A DNA stretch of 64,000 bases from Bacillus sp. J37 (GTDB taxonomy: Bacteria; Bacillota; Bacilli; Bacillales; Bacillaceae). The notes beneath the pieces were generated by a model. It saw only the letters and a program-made list of their open reading frames with translations, ran no database searches and was not told the DNA's origin. The position numbers and the translations under genes are program-made. The DNA lies in contig NZ_KI912515.1 of assembly GCF_000518865.1 (NCBI RefSeq), forward strand, positions 62,001 through 126,000, given 5' to 3'. Of this stretch, positions 36,244 to 45,833 are shown piece by piece; within the stretch, counting starts at the first letter, position 1; each line of letters opens with the position of its first letter.

Positions 36244-36684
36244 TTACGTAGTGGTAAGCTCCATGACAGTAGAGACATCAGTAAACCCCAGGTTTTCATA
36301 TAAATGCTTTGCGGGGTTACCTGTATAAACATTCAGCATAACTTTTTGAAATCCTTCTGCTTTTAATTGTTGGATCGCTGAATGCATGAGCTGTTTTCCC
36401 AGCCCTATCTTTCTGTAAAGCGGAAAAACGTAAAGAGAAGTAATGGAACCTGTTTTCTGAACATTAACAGGACTGAAATCAGGCCCAATTAGTACCCACC
36501 CTGCCATTTGATTTTGGTCAACAGCAATAAGATAATAAGACCCACTGTTTAATAACGGTACAAACATATTCATTCCCATTTGCACATCATTATGAACCAA
36601 CCCCATGGTGCTTTCAGACATGACATTTATCGTCATATAAAGAAGAGTGTTTGTTTCACTTTGATCTGCCTTCCTAATTATCAT
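36244..36684 (-). CDS. GNAT-family N-acetyltransferase
   Basis: A 146-residue single-domain acetyltransferase. The acetyl-CoA loop is in FPLYRKIGLGKQLMHSAIQQL (Q/R-x-x-G-x-G/A pattern), followed by the conserved NVYTGNPAKHLYENLGF. Substrate not predictable. The start at 36684 follows GAGGTG by 6 nt. The 36118-36243 gap contains a stray AAGGAGG with no start codon after it. Confidence 0.88.
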   Translation of the reverse strand: MIIRKADQSETNTLLYMTINVMSESTMGLVHNDVQMGMNMFVPLLNSGSYYLIAVDQNQMAGWVLIGPDFSPVNVQKTGSITSLYVFPLYRKIGLGKQLMHSAIQQLKAEGFQKVMLNVYTGNPAKHLYENLGFTDVSTVMELTTT

Positions 36685-36784
36685 AAGAAGCACCTCACTA
36701 GAATCTCAGATAGCATAGTATATGAATGGAGGCTCTTGATGTGCCTTGCGGTAAGACAAAACGGGGGCGAATGGGGAAGGAAAA

Positions 36785-36905
36785 GTTCTTCATAGCGTTG
36801 CTGAAGGACCTAACTCGGTTAAATGAGAAAAGAAAAGTCCTTCATACAGGTGATGAAGGACAAAACTGGAAATAAAAGAGAAAAGAGAAAGTCTTTCATA
36901 TCTCT
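36785..36905. repeat. three short CCTTCAT/ATGAAGG palindromes in tandem, family C
   Basis: GTTCTTCA...TGAAGGAC (36785-36809), GTCCTTCAT...ATGAAGGAC (36837-36861) and a half copy GTCTTTCATA (36891-36900), each preceded by GAAAA or GAGAAA. They are related to the palindrome at 16881-16900. Non-coding. Confidence 0.6.
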
Positions 36906-36908
36906 TTT
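36874..36908 (-). terminator. probable terminator of pepT
   Basis: On the minus strand AAAAGAGA (36908-36901) and TCTCTTTT (36888-36881) form an A/T-rich stem with further T residues after it, about 30 bp past the pepT stop. Confidence 0.5.
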
Positions 36909-36936
36909 ATTTACGCTTCCAATACTCAAACAGAAT

Positions 36937-38169
36937 TTAAGCTCTTTTTTCTAATAACTTACAGATTTCAACAATTGTATTTGTTGCTTTTATCATATTA
37001 TCAACTGAAATAAACTCAAACTTTCCGTGGAAGTTTTCTCCCCCTGTGAACACATTCGGAGTTGGCAAGCCCATATAGGAAAGCTGGGAGCCGTCAGTAC
37101 CGCCGCGAATTGGTTCAACAATAGGTGTAATGCCCAGGTTTTCCATTGCTTGATAAGCGATATCTACTAAGTATTTAACAGGTTCTATTTTATCTTTCAT
37201 GTTGTAATATTGGTCCTTCAGTTCCAGTACGATTGCGTCTTCACCATAAACTTGCTTGAATTCATTAACAAGATCTATGATCGTTTGTTTTCTTGTTTCA
37301 AAAATTTGTTTATCATGGTCGCGAATGATGTAATGGACTTTTGTTTGTTCGACATCACCGGTGAATGAAATGAGATGATAGAACCCTTCATATCCTTCAG
37401 TAAATTCAGGGGCTTCCATTGCCGGTAGCTTGGATTGAAAAGCCATGGCGATTTTCGCTGAGTTCACCATTTTTCCTTTTGCTGTGCCCGGATGAACATT
37501 ATTTCCATTAAATGTAATTTTTGCAGCAGCAGCATTAAAGCTTTCATATTGAAGCTCTCCAAGTGGGCCCCCATCAATAGTGTAGGCAAAGTCTGCTCCA
37601 AATGCCTCTACATCAAATTTATGAGGACCTCTGCCGATTTCTTCGTCGGGAGTAAAGGCAACTCGGATTCTTCCGTGTTTTATATCAGGGTTAGCAATTA
37701 GGTAGCGCATCGCACTCATGATTTCAGCAATACCTGCTTTATTATCTGCTCCTAACAATGTTTTTCCATCTGTTGTCATAAGCGTATGTCCTTGGTAATT
37801 TGCCAGGTTGGGAAATTGGTTCGGCGAAAGGATAACTCCCAGTTCCTGATTGAGTGTGATGTCTCCTCCATCATAGGACTCTACAACTTGAGGGTTAACG
37901 TTTTTTCCAGTAAAATCAGTCGCTGTGTCAAGATGAGCTAAAAACCCGACAGTAGGAATATTCTTATCTGTATTAGAGGGCAGAGTAGCCATTACATATC
38001 CGTTTTCATCAACTGTTACATCCTTCATGCCGATAGAATGTAATTCATCGACTAACAGCTTACCTAAAGTAAGTTGACCAGGAGTAGATGGACAAGCTTC
38101 ATTTTCTTCGTTAGATTGGGTGTCAATGACAACATACCGTGTAAAACGATCAATGATTTCTTTTTTCAT
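36937..38169 (-). CDS. pepT: peptidase T (tripeptide aminopeptidase)
   Basis: A 410-residue M20-family zinc aminopeptidase removing the N-terminal residue from tripeptides. Zinc ligands and catalytic residues are visible: [49 protein letters not shown], and the C-terminal His in [15 protein letters not shown]. The dimerisation insert begins at [24 protein letters not shown]. Length equals the family standard. RBS AAGGAAGGA. Monocistronic. Confidence 0.96.
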   Translation of the reverse strand: MKKEIIDRFTRYVVIDTQSNEENEACPSTPGQLTLGKLLVDELHSIGMKDVTVDENGYVMATLPSNTDKNIPTVGFLAHLDTATDFTGKNVNPQVVESYDGGDITLNQELGVILSPNQFPNLANYQGHTLMTTDGKTLLGADNKAGIAEIMSAMRYLIANPDIKHGRIRVAFTPDEEIGRGPHKFDVEAFGADFAYTIDGGPLGELQYESFNAAAAKITFNGNNVHPGTAKGKMVNSAKIAMAFQSKLPAMEAPEFTEGYEGFYHLISFTGDVEQTKVHYIIRDHDKQIFETRKQTIIDLVNEFKQVYGEDAIVLELKDQYYNMKDKIEPVKYLVDIAYQAMENLGITPIVEPIRGGTDGSQLSYMGLPTPNVFTGGENFHGKFEFISVDNMIKATNTIVEICKLLEKRA

Positions 38170-38231
38170 AAAGATTTCCTTCCTTTTTGTAAGAGTTATC
38201 TCTATCGGAATTTATAAGTTTTGTACTTAGT

Positions 38232-38378
38232 TTCGGTGGCTAGCTCCAGCGCCTATCATACTTCAGATCATCTCCTACGATAAGTCAACATCGGTTCGCT
38301 TCGCTTACCGGGTTTCCTAAATCTTTAGTCAATGCTCCTCCAGTTTGTACGGCGATGATCAAGGCGCTTGCGCTTTTC
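38232..38378 (+). repeat. dispersed repeat, family B, copy 1
   Basis: About 147 bp beginning TCGGTGGCTAGCTCCAGCGC and ending GATCAAGGCGCTTGCGCTTTTC-like sequence, in the gap between treR and pepT. The ends recur in the shorter element at 63004-63069. Such CTAGCTCC...CTTGCGCTTTTC elements are frequent between Bacillus genes. Non-coding. Confidence 0.7.
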
Positions 38379-38420
38379 TAATTTTATCATGCTAAAAAGT
38401 ACTCTTGCCAATTTTGAGAC

Positions 38421-38456
38421 AAAAAACAAGCATTGAACCTTAAGCCCAATGCTTGT
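38421..38456 (-). terminator. terminator of the trehalose operon
   Basis: CAATGCTTGT (38447-38456) with ACAAGCATTG (38426-38435) makes a 10-bp stem followed on the minus strand by TTTTTT, directly after treR. Confidence 0.88.
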
Positions 38457-39175
38457 TACACGCTGCGTCTGGCAAAGTCAATAAAGCGGAATTTATCAAG
38501 GCGATGCCGTGATTCGGTGTATTGAAACAAACTTGTGTTTTCCAAATACACATAGTTTTTGACAACAACGATATGAGAAAAGCCTTCTAAATCAAGGTGT
38601 TTTCTGTCTTCATCTGTACAATCCTCTACAACAATTTCCTTTTTGGCAAAGCTGATATTTAAATTGAGTTGATGTTCAAGATACTCGTAAATAGAGCCTT
38701 CACAAATTTCCTTTGTAAGGGTAGGGACATGTTTCTTTAAAAAGTAGTCCTTGTCCAAAATGATGTTAACCCCATTTATTTCACGTGAACGGGTAACCTT
38801 CCATACCTCATCACTACTCGTGGCATCCAACTGTTGCTTTAAAAAATCATCCGGCTTAATAAGACCAAAATCATGAACCCTTGTAATAACTGATTCCATC
38901 TGTAGATTTTTGGATACTTCCTTAAAACTTACCAGCCCTGAGATGGGAAAACTCATTTTTTGAACATCAATGACAACTGATCCTTTCCCTTTAATTTTCT
39001 GGATAAAGCCGTTTTGAGATAAAAGGTTAAGAGCTTTACGAATGGTTTCCCTGCTCGTATCGTATTGAATCGCTAAATCATTTTCAGACGGTAAAACCTC
39101 ACCAGGTTTCACCTCACCGGCTTTAATGCGATCTGTTAGTTCTTTATATATTGTTAGGTATTTATTTTGTCTCAT
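38456..39175 (-). CDS. treR: trehalose operon repressor, GntR family
   Basis: A 239-residue repressor with an N-terminal winged helix (YKELTDRIKAGEVKPGEVLPSENDLA, RETIRKALNLL, GFIQKIKGKGSVV) and a C-terminal UTRA effector domain that binds trehalose 6-phosphate. It is last gene of treP-treA-treR, as in B. subtilis, and should act at the two palindromes before treP. The start at 39175 follows GGTG by 6 nt; an upstream in-frame Met is less likely. Confidence 0.94.
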   Translation of the reverse strand: MRQNKYLTIYKELTDRIKAGEVKPGEVLPSENDLAIQYDTSRETIRKALNLLSQNGFIQKIKGKGSVVIDVQKMSFPISGLVSFKEVSKNLQMESVITRVHDFGLIKPDDFLKQQLDATSSDEVWKVTRSREINGVNIILDKDYFLKKHVPTLTKEICEGSIYEYLEHQLNLNISFAKKEIVVEDCTDEDRKHLDLEGFSHIVVVKNYVYLENTSLFQYTESRHRLDKFRFIDFARRSV

Positions 39176-39331
39176 TTTTATCACCATCCCTATCTTACCA
39201 TGAACAGGTGAAGGATGTTAAAATGACTATTTTGTTAAAGTGAGACTTCAATCTGTGGGGAGGAGCGAAACTTATCACGCTTAATGCGCCTTTGTTTCTC
39301 CCAAATTTAGAATTTGGAGCCCTACTGCCCG

Positions 39332-41020
39332 TTAAGAATGGGACAAATGATACACAACCGATTCATAAGGGCGCAATGTCATATTCTTAAATGACAGCCC
39401 CGTATCATCATAATTAGATATGAGGATTTTTGGTTTATATCCATCTACCTCAACAGAATCAGGTAGGATAAACGTTGCCGGGCTGTCATAAAAATTATTT
39501 AGCACTAAAAGCTTCTCCGTAGGTGTACTTCGTAAATAGGCAAAAATAGATGGATCATTTTCTACTAAAAGCTCGTAATGACCAGTTGTGATAATATCAT
39601 ATTCTTTACGTAAAGTTATGAGTTTTTGATAATGATAAAAAATGGAGTCTTTATCTGCAACTGCGTTTTCTGCATTAATTTGTTGATAATTATTAGCTAC
39701 ATTTATCCAAGGAGATCCTGTTGTGAAACCGGCATGCTTAGAATCATTCCATTGGACTGGTGTTCTCGAATTATCACGTGATTTATGCTGCAGAATTTCA
39801 AGAATCTCTTCTTCTTGCATCCCTTTGTCTTTTAATATCTTGTACATATTTAATGATTCAACATCTCGATATTCATCAATAGATGTGAACTTAGGATCTG
39901 TCATCCCAAATTCTTCTCCCTGATAAATATAAGGAGTACCCTGCATCATGTGAATCGTTGTTGCCAGCATCTTGGCTGATTCATTACGAAATTCGTCATC
40001 ATTTCCATAGCGGGACACAACTCTTGGCTGGTCATGGTTACACCAGAATAAAGCATTCCATCCTCCACCTGCATTCATGCCTGTTTGCCAGGAAGAAAGA
40101 ATTTTTTTCAATGCAAGGAAATCCATATCACCAATTGCCCATTTCTCCCCATTAGGATAATCAACCTTTAAGTGATGAAAATTAAACGTCATGCTTAATT
40201 CTCCACGTTCAGGATTTGAATATTGTATGCAGTGATCAATGGTTGTTGAGGACATTTCACCGACTGTCAAGCTGTCATACTTTGAAAAGACTTCTTTGTT
40301 CATTTCATGAATAAATTCGTGTACACGTGGACCGTCTGTATAGAATTTTCTACCGTCACCAGGTGCAATGGAACCATCATCATCAGGGAAGTTTTGGTCC
40401 TTTGAGATTAAGTTAATGACATCAAGTCTGAAGCCATCGACCCCTTTTTCAAACCAAAAGTTCATCATATTGTACACTTCTTTTCGCAGCTCTTCGTTCT
40501 CCCAGTTAAGATCGGCCTGTGTAACATCAAATAAATGGAGGTAGTACTGTTCTGTTTCTTCGTCATATTCCCAGGCAGGACCACCAAATTTAGAAACCCA
40601 ATTAGTTGGTTCAGAACCGTCTTCCTTCGGGTCTTTCCAAATATAATAATCACGATATGGGCTTGATTTGGACTTTTTCGCTTCTTTAAACCAGATATGT
40701 TCTGTTGATGTATGGTTGACGACAATATCCATGATCACTTTAATGCCAAGCTGATGGGACTTTTCTAGTAGCTCATCAAAGTCATTCATTGTTCCGTATT
40801 CTTCATGTATTGCATAATAATCACTAATATCATATCCATTATCTTTTTGAGGTGAAGCATAGATAGGTGTTAACCATATCACATCAACACCGAGGTTTTT
40901 TAAATAGGATAACTTGCTAATAATTCCTTGAATATCTCCTACACCATTTCCGGATGTATCACAAAAGCTTTTTGGATATATTTGATATACGACTGATTTT
41001 TTCCACCAAGGGTTACTCAA
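39332..41020 (-). CDS. treA: trehalose-6-phosphate hydrolase
   Basis: A 562-residue cytoplasmic GH13 enzyme splitting trehalose 6-phosphate to glucose and glucose 6-phosphate. It has the four conserved regions: DIVVNHTS, GFRLDVINL (nucleophile Asp), VGEMSS (acid Glu) and WCNHDQPR (stabilising Asp). It starts WWKKSVVYQIYPKSF as other phospho-alpha-glucosidases do. The TTG at 41020 is chosen: GGTGGTG lies 6 nt upstream and the length then equals that of B. subtilis TreA. Between treP and treR. Confidence 0.95.
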   Translation of the reverse strand: MSNPWWKKSVVYQIYPKSFCDTSGNGVGDIQGIISKLSYLKNLGVDVIWLTPIYASPQKDNGYDISDYYAIHEEYGTMNDFDELLEKSHQLGIKVIMDIVVNHTSTEHIWFKEAKKSKSSPYRDYYIWKDPKEDGSEPTNWVSKFGGPAWEYDEETEQYYLHLFDVTQADLNWENEELRKEVYNMMNFWFEKGVDGFRLDVINLISKDQNFPDDDGSIAPGDGRKFYTDGPRVHEFIHEMNKEVFSKYDSLTVGEMSSTTIDHCIQYSNPERGELSMTFNFHHLKVDYPNGEKWAIGDMDFLALKKILSSWQTGMNAGGGWNALFWCNHDQPRVVSRYGNDDEFRNESAKMLATTIHMMQGTPYIYQGEEFGMTDPKFTSIDEYRDVESLNMYKILKDKGMQEEEILEILQHKSRDNSRTPVQWNDSKHAGFTTGSPWINVANNYQQINAENAVADKDSIFYHYQKLITLRKEYDIITTGHYELLVENDPSIFAYLRSTPTEKLLVLNNFYDSPATFILPDSVEVDGYKPKILISNYDDTGLSFKNMTLRPYESVVYHLSHS

Positions 41021-41064
41021 TATAAACACCACCGTTGTGTATTTTTTACTTCTATGGATGAAAT

Positions 41065-41100
41065 GCAAGAAAAGGGACATACATCTCGTCCCTTTCTTGC
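41065..41100 (-). other. intercistronic hairpin between treP and treA
   Basis: GCAAGAAA and GGGAC (41065-41078, one bulge) pair with GTCCC and TTTCTTGC (41088-41100), directly after the treP stop. No T-run follows on the minus strand, so it looks like an mRNA stability or processing hairpin rather than a terminator. Confidence 0.6.
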
Positions 41101-41101
41101 A

Positions 41102-42502
41102 TTATTTTTCCTTTTTAATTTTAGCTAACAAATAGGTTAAACCAAACGGTACAACAAGGACAATGGCCATTCCGATAAAGAATGAAGGCCAGAATTGTGA
41201 ATCAATTGATAAGAAGCCCGGTAATCCGCCAACTCCAATTGAAAATGCCTTCACTCCATTAATGGAGATAAATAAACCTGCGATAGCAGAGCCAATTAGT
41301 GCTGCAATGAATGGGTAACGATAACGCAAATTCACACCGAACATGGCTGGCTCTGTAACACCCAGCCAAGCAGAAATACTTGATGTTAACGCTAAGCCCT
41401 TTTGTTTCTCTTCTTTTAAAATAAGCATCATTGCAAATGCAGCAGAGCCTTGTGCAATATTTGAAAGAGCAAGCATTGGCCAGAGGAATGTTCCTCCTGC
41501 ATTTGCTAATTGAATATCAACAGCTAGGAAAGTATGATGCATACCTGTTACAACTAATAAAGCATATAATCCGCCATAGATAAGTCCGCCAAGTGCAGCA
41601 AAGTTTTCAAAGATCGCAATAACTCCATCTGTTAATACATTTCCTATTGCGAATGTCACAGGTCCAATAACAATGAATGAAGCAAAACCTGTGATTAATA
41701 GTGTTAGTGGAGGAACAACTAACAGCTGAATCCCGTCAGGAACATGTTTTCTTAAAAAGACTTCCAATTTAGCTAGTAAGAATGAGGCAACTAAAATCGG
41801 TAAAACCTGGCCTTGATAGCCGATTTTTTCCACTTCTAATCCGAATAGGTTCCAGGTAGGAATTTCTTCAGCAGAACCATATCCCCAAGCATTTAATAAA
41901 TCCGGATGTACCAACATTAAACCGAGCACAATTCCGAGTAAAGGACTTCCACCGAAACGATTAACAGCTGACCAACCGATGAGTCCTGGTAAAAAGGTAA
42001 AGGCTGTATTAGCAATTAAGTTAATAATGTTAGCCAGGTCTGCCCATTGTGGATAAACGTCAACAAGTGATTGCTCATCAAAGAAAATACCTGGTCCTGT
42101 TAAGATGTTATTAATTCCCATTAATAACCCGGCAGTTACGATGGCCGGGAGAATTGGTATAAAGATGTCAGCCAATGTTTTTATGGCACGTTGAAGAGGA
42201 TTTAAATTCTTTTCAGAAGCCTTCTTCACATCATCTTTTGATGCCTCTCCTACTCCTGTTTGCTGAACAAGCTCTTTATAAACTTTATCTACAGTTCCCT
42301 GACCGATGACAACCTGAAACTGTCCATTTGTTGAAAAAGACCCTTTTACTAATGAAATGTCTTCAAGTGCTTCTTTATTTACTTTTCCTTCATCTACTAA
42401 AGCAAAGCGTAAACGTGTTACACAGTGTGTAGCTGCGGAAATATTATCTTTTCCACCAATGGCATCTATAATTTGGCTCACTTGTTTTTGATCGACACTC
42501 AT
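41102..42502 (-). CDS. treP: PTS trehalose-specific EIIBC
   Basis: A 466-residue phosphotransferase permease that imports trehalose as the 6-phosphate. The N-terminal EIIB domain carries the phosphorylated Cys27 (THCVTRLRF). The EIIC domain follows, with about ten helices, the GLLMGINN region and the conserved AWLGVTEPAMFGVNLRYRYPF stretch. No EIIA domain is attached, as in B. subtilis TreP, which uses a general EIIA. First gene of the operon; RBS GGGAGGG. Confidence 0.95.
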   Translation of the reverse strand: MSVDQKQVSQIIDAIGGKDNISAATHCVTRLRFALVDEGKVNKEALEDISLVKGSFSTNGQFQVVIGQGTVDKVYKELVQQTGVGEASKDDVKKASEKNLNPLQRAIKTLADIFIPILPAIVTAGLLMGINNILTGPGIFFDEQSLVDVYPQWADLANIINLIANTAFTFLPGLIGWSAVNRFGGSPLLGIVLGLMLVHPDLLNAWGYGSAEEIPTWNLFGLEVEKIGYQGQVLPILVASFLLAKLEVFLRKHVPDGIQLLVVPPLTLLITGFASFIVIGPVTFAIGNVLTDGVIAIFENFAALGGLIYGGLYALLVVTGMHHTFLAVDIQLANAGGTFLWPMLALSNIAQGSAAFAMMLILKEEKQKGLALTSSISAWLGVTEPAMFGVNLRYRYPFIAALIGSAIAGLFISINGVKAFSIGVGGLPGFLSIDSQFWPSFFIGMAIVLVVPFGLTYLLAKIKKEK

Positions 42503-42573
42503 GGTTTTCCCTCCCGTATAGTATCCTTTTACTTGTTATATAGCGTTTTCATTTAGGAATGAAGTTTCGAAAC

Positions 42574-42624
42574 TTGTATATACAACTATGGTATTATCAT
42601 AAATCTGTATATACATGTTGTCAA
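42574..42624 (-). promoter_or_regulatory. treP promoter with two TreR operators
   Basis: On the minus strand TTGACA (42624-42619), 17 bp, then TATGAT (42601-42596). TGTATATACA (42606-42615) lies in the spacer, and TTGTATATACAA (42574-42585) lies downstream, 31 bp centre to centre (three turns). Both match the B. subtilis TreR operators. A cre-like sequence (TGAAAACGCTAT on the minus strand, about 42540-42552) lies between the promoter and treP. Confidence 0.88.
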
Positions 42625-42743
42625 CAAAAATAAAATCGGTTTCATTTTTAGTAACCTTTTTATTAAATTGTTTCATTGAATTACTTATACATAACATGGT
42701 AAAACTGAAAGGAGTTTTGAGTGGACAGAAAGGAATACAAAAA

Positions 42744-43766
42744 ATGACTTATGAAAGAATAATTGACCAATATATCACAACAAATGATCGGTTTCTGCAA
42801 GAGTTTATTGCCCAAACTCTTCACGATTATCCGAATAAAAAACGCGAATGGACGAGGATTTTACTACAAGAAGCTGTAGAAAATCCTGAGAAAGCATCAC
42901 TTCTCTTATATGTAAAGATGGATCCCGAGGATGAAGAAACATCGAATATGATAGAAAAGGGAATAGGCAGGGTACATGATAGTATTCGTCATTTTTTTGC
43001 CCAATTATTATTGGACTTTACCCCTGATACCATCTTGAGAAACCAGCATTTATTAACGGATTTCATTCAAGAACAAGACTGGGATCTTTATAGAGTGCTT
43101 GTAGAAGGCTCCGAAGATGAAGTGTGGAGGGAGTACATAAATATCCTGACCAGACTTGAGAGTGAAAGCAGCTTTGATATGAATACTTATCTTTTAGCTA
43201 AGAAGGTTGCTTCTACCCTGGTGAAAAGGGAGTACATATCGAAGGATCAAGTATTGATGATGTTTGAAGCGAATAGAAATGAAGAATGGTTTCAATATGA
43301 CGGATATTTAGCCGTCTATATGATGGGACTAATGGTGATGAAAGAAGCCACAGTTCAACTCTCCTCTCTTTTAACAAGAGACGATGATATGCTGCTGGAA
43401 GAAGTATCAGAAGCACTTATCACATTCCAAACCGATGAAGTTGTTGAAGCTGTGAAGGTTTACCTAAGTGATGAGGAAGTCAATATCTTTGTCACTTCAA
43501 TTATCGAAAATATAAAATCAGAACATGCCGTAAATGAATTGCGAAAAGCTTATCATCAGGTAGAAGAAAATTTACAGGGAACAATTTTCGAAGCATTAGT
43601 CCATCAGCTATCACCATTAGCAGAACCCGAAATACGTGATTATTTAAATAAAGTAGAATCATCATCGTTCATTGACATCGACCTTCTGGCATACAGTTAC
43701 TTCAAAATTCTCGGAATCGATCATCCAAAATTAGAGATGTGGGAAGATGCTTTACATATGAGATGA
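42744..43766 (+). CDS. alpha-helical repeat (HEAT-like) protein of unknown function
   Basis: A 340-residue acidic, almost entirely helical protein without membrane segments or cysteine clusters. Pairs of amphipathic helices recur (TTNDRFLQEFIAQTL, SIRHFFAQLLLDF, DMLLEEVSEALITFQ, AVNELRKAYHQVEENL), in the manner of HEAT/Armadillo scaffolds. No catalytic motif seen. The frame is open from 42615, but the ATG at 42744 has AAAGGA upstream and begins the helical part; the earlier segment overlaps the treP promoter. Function not assigned; a scaffold or adaptor role is likely from the fold. Confidence 0.7.
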   Translation: MTYERIIDQYITTNDRFLQEFIAQTLHDYPNKKREWTRILLQEAVENPEKASLLLYVKMDPEDEETSNMIEKGIGRVHDSIRHFFAQLLLDFTPDTILRNQHLLTDFIQEQDWDLYRVLVEGSEDEVWREYINILTRLESESSFDMNTYLLAKKVASTLVKREYISKDQVLMMFEANRNEEWFQYDGYLAVYMMGLMVMKEATVQLSSLLTRDDDMLLEEVSEALITFQTDEVVEAVKVYLSDEEVNIFVTSIIENIKSEHAVNELRKAYHQVEENLQGTIFEALVHQLSPLAEPEIRDYLNKVESSSFIDIDLLAYSYFKILGIDHPKLEMWEDALHMR

Positions 43767-43858
43767 TAATTGTGGTAAACCTTAGCGTGAGTTGCTTTAT
43801 AAATAGGAATTGTTTATATAAAAGTTTTTTATAGTTTTAAAAAACGGAATACTAATTA

Positions 43859-43990
43859 GGTTGATTGAAGCGGAAGGTGCGAGACTCCTGTGGGAGTAGC
43901 GGGGCAGGTGAGATCCCACAGGCGCGCAGCTTACGAGGAAGCTCACCGCCCGCCCCACGGAAAGCGAGCATCCTGGAGCTTCAATCAACC
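43859..43990 (-). repeat. dispersed GC-rich palindromic repeat, family A, copy 2
   Basis: A 132-bp GC-rich element bounded by GGTTGATTG (43859-43867) and CAATCAACC (43982-43990). It is the inverted counterpart of 8669-8799 and collinear with it. It occupies the gap between the convergent helical-repeat and adenine deaminase genes; a 76-codon frame inside it is not a gene. Confidence 0.85.
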
Positions 43991-44036
43991 AAAAGCAATA
44001 CTTATTACAATGCAACAAGGTTTGCAATGAAAAGCC

Positions 44037-45767
44037 CTACTGAATAACCTCAATATGCTTAAAATCCTTCACCTGAAACAGTCCTAAATCTGTTAATTTA
44101 AGTTCCGGAATAACAGGTAATGCTAAAAACGACATGGTCAAAAAAGGATTGAAATCTCCGGAAAAACCAATTTCAATCAATGCCTTATCTATTTCCTGCA
44201 GACTTTCATTAATTTGTATAAAAGGAGCCGTCGTCATTAAACCTGAAATTTCAAGTGGCAATGATGCAATCACCTCATCATCCTTCACTACAACTAAGCC
44301 CCCTCCCATTGCTTTTAAAACGTCTATTGCCTTTAGAAGATCTTGATCATTTGTCCCGATTGCGATGATGTTATGAGAGTCATGTGCAACCGTGGAAGCA
44401 ATGGCTCCAGACGTTAAGCCGAACCCTTTTACAATACCTAACCCGATATTTCCTGTAGAGGAATGTCGTTCAATCACAGTCATTTTAAGCTGATCTTTTG
44501 TGATTGAAGGTTGGAAGTGACCATTCTCTGAAGTGATTTTTTCCACTACATGCTTTGTGATAATTTTATTCGGGATGATTTCAATCATATTGGCCGATGC
44601 ACCTTTTGGACAGGGTAGTTGGATATCTTCATGGCCTATTTCATTAATATGAATCGTATCTAACAAGGAGGAAGGTATCATATCTGCTTTATAAGAAGAA
44701 TGTACACAATGACCTTCTTCTGCAATGAGTTCTCCTTTAATGAATACTTGGTTAACTTTAACGGTTTGCAGATCTTCTAAAAAGACAAGATCGGCATCAT
44801 ATCCGGGAGCAATTGCTCCTTTTGTTGTTAATCCAAAACACTCAGCTGCATGAAGTGTTGCCATTTGGTAGGCAGTGATCGGATCTATTCCATTTTCAAT
44901 AGATAGGAAAATGTTATAATCAATGCTTCCTTCTGCGATCAAGTCATCTAAGTGTTTATCATCTGTAACAAATAGGCAGCGTCTCGCATTTCGTTCTGTA
45001 ATAACGGGCAATATCGCTTTTACATCTCGGGCTGCTGAACCTTCCCTCAGCATCACATACATCCCTCTTTTTAACCTTTCATGTGCTTCCTCGGGAGTGA
45101 CACATTCATGATCTGTTTTAATACCTGCAGCTGCATATACATTTAAAGCATCTCCAGTAATCCCGGCTGCATGACCATCAATTTTTTTTCCAAGTTGATG
45201 AGCATCAGAGAGCTTTTCCATCATCATTTGTTCTTGATGAAAGACGGATGGAAAATCCATTACTTCTGCAAGACCAAGTACATTGTCTTCTTGATAAAAT
45301 TCCCTTAAATCATTGGCTGATAATGTAGCTCCTGCGTTTTCAAATGGTGTGGCAGGAACACATGATGGCAGCATGAAGAATATGTTTAGAGGAAGGTTTT
45401 TAGCGGAATCAATCATAAATTGAATGCCGGCCTTACCACTTACATTTGCAATTTCATGCGGGTCGGCAATGACTGTAGTAACACCGTGTGGAACGACAAC
45501 CTGTGAAAACTGCTGTGGAGTGACCATGGCGGATTCAATGTGTACATGACCGTCGATAAATCCGGGAGAAATATAGTTTCTATTTGCATCAATGATTTTT
45601 TCACCCTCATATTGTCCAATTCCGATGATGATTCCATCTTGAATCGCAATGTCCTCTTCAATAATTTCACCATTAAATACGTCAATGATTTTTCCGTTCT
45701 TTATCACGATATCAGCTTTTACCTTTTTTGCGGATGCAGCTAGTTTTCTAGTTAAAGATTGATTCAT
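44037..45767 (-). CDS. adeC: adenine deaminase
   Basis: A 576-residue amidohydrolase converting adenine to hypoxanthine and ammonia in purine salvage. Metal-binding motif is PGFIDGHVHIESAM; also DPHEIANV, KIDGHAAGI, the DDKH Asp and the C-terminal HDSHNIIAIG segment that marks adenine deaminases. The ATG at 45767 follows AAAGGAGC. A promoter and terminator hairpin lie in its leader (45834-45939). Hypoxanthine from it could meet the nucleoside phosphorylase at 57.6 kb in purine salvage. Confidence 0.95.
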   Translation of the reverse strand: MNQSLTRKLAASAKKVKADIVIKNGKIIDVFNGEIIEEDIAIQDGIIIGIGQYEGEKIIDANRNYISPGFIDGHVHIESAMVTPQQFSQVVVPHGVTTVIADPHEIANVSGKAGIQFMIDSAKNLPLNIFFMLPSCVPATPFENAGATLSANDLREFYQEDNVLGLAEVMDFPSVFHQEQMMMEKLSDAHQLGKKIDGHAAGITGDALNVYAAAGIKTDHECVTPEEAHERLKRGMYVMLREGSAARDVKAILPVITERNARRCLFVTDDKHLDDLIAEGSIDYNIFLSIENGIDPITAYQMATLHAAECFGLTTKGAIAPGYDADLVFLEDLQTVKVNQVFIKGELIAEEGHCVHSSYKADMIPSSLLDTIHINEIGHEDIQLPCPKGASANMIEIIPNKIITKHVVEKITSENGHFQPSITKDQLKMTVIERHSSTGNIGLGIVKGFGLTSGAIASTVAHDSHNIIAIGTNDQDLLKAIDVLKAMGGGLVVVKDDEVIASLPLEISGLMTTAPFIQINESLQEIDKALIEIGFSGDFNPFLTMSFLALPVIPELKLTDLGLFQVKDFKHIEVIQ

Positions 45768-45833
45768 TAGGAAAAAGCTCCTTTCCTTTGCTGGTAGTAT
45801 GTTCCCCAATTGATTTTATTTAAATGACTGTAA

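Noticed and set aside
43797-44027. 76-codon minus-strand frame across the family A repeat
   Set aside because: It lies entirely in the GC-rich repeat region, has no ribosome binding site and its composition follows the repeat, not a protein.
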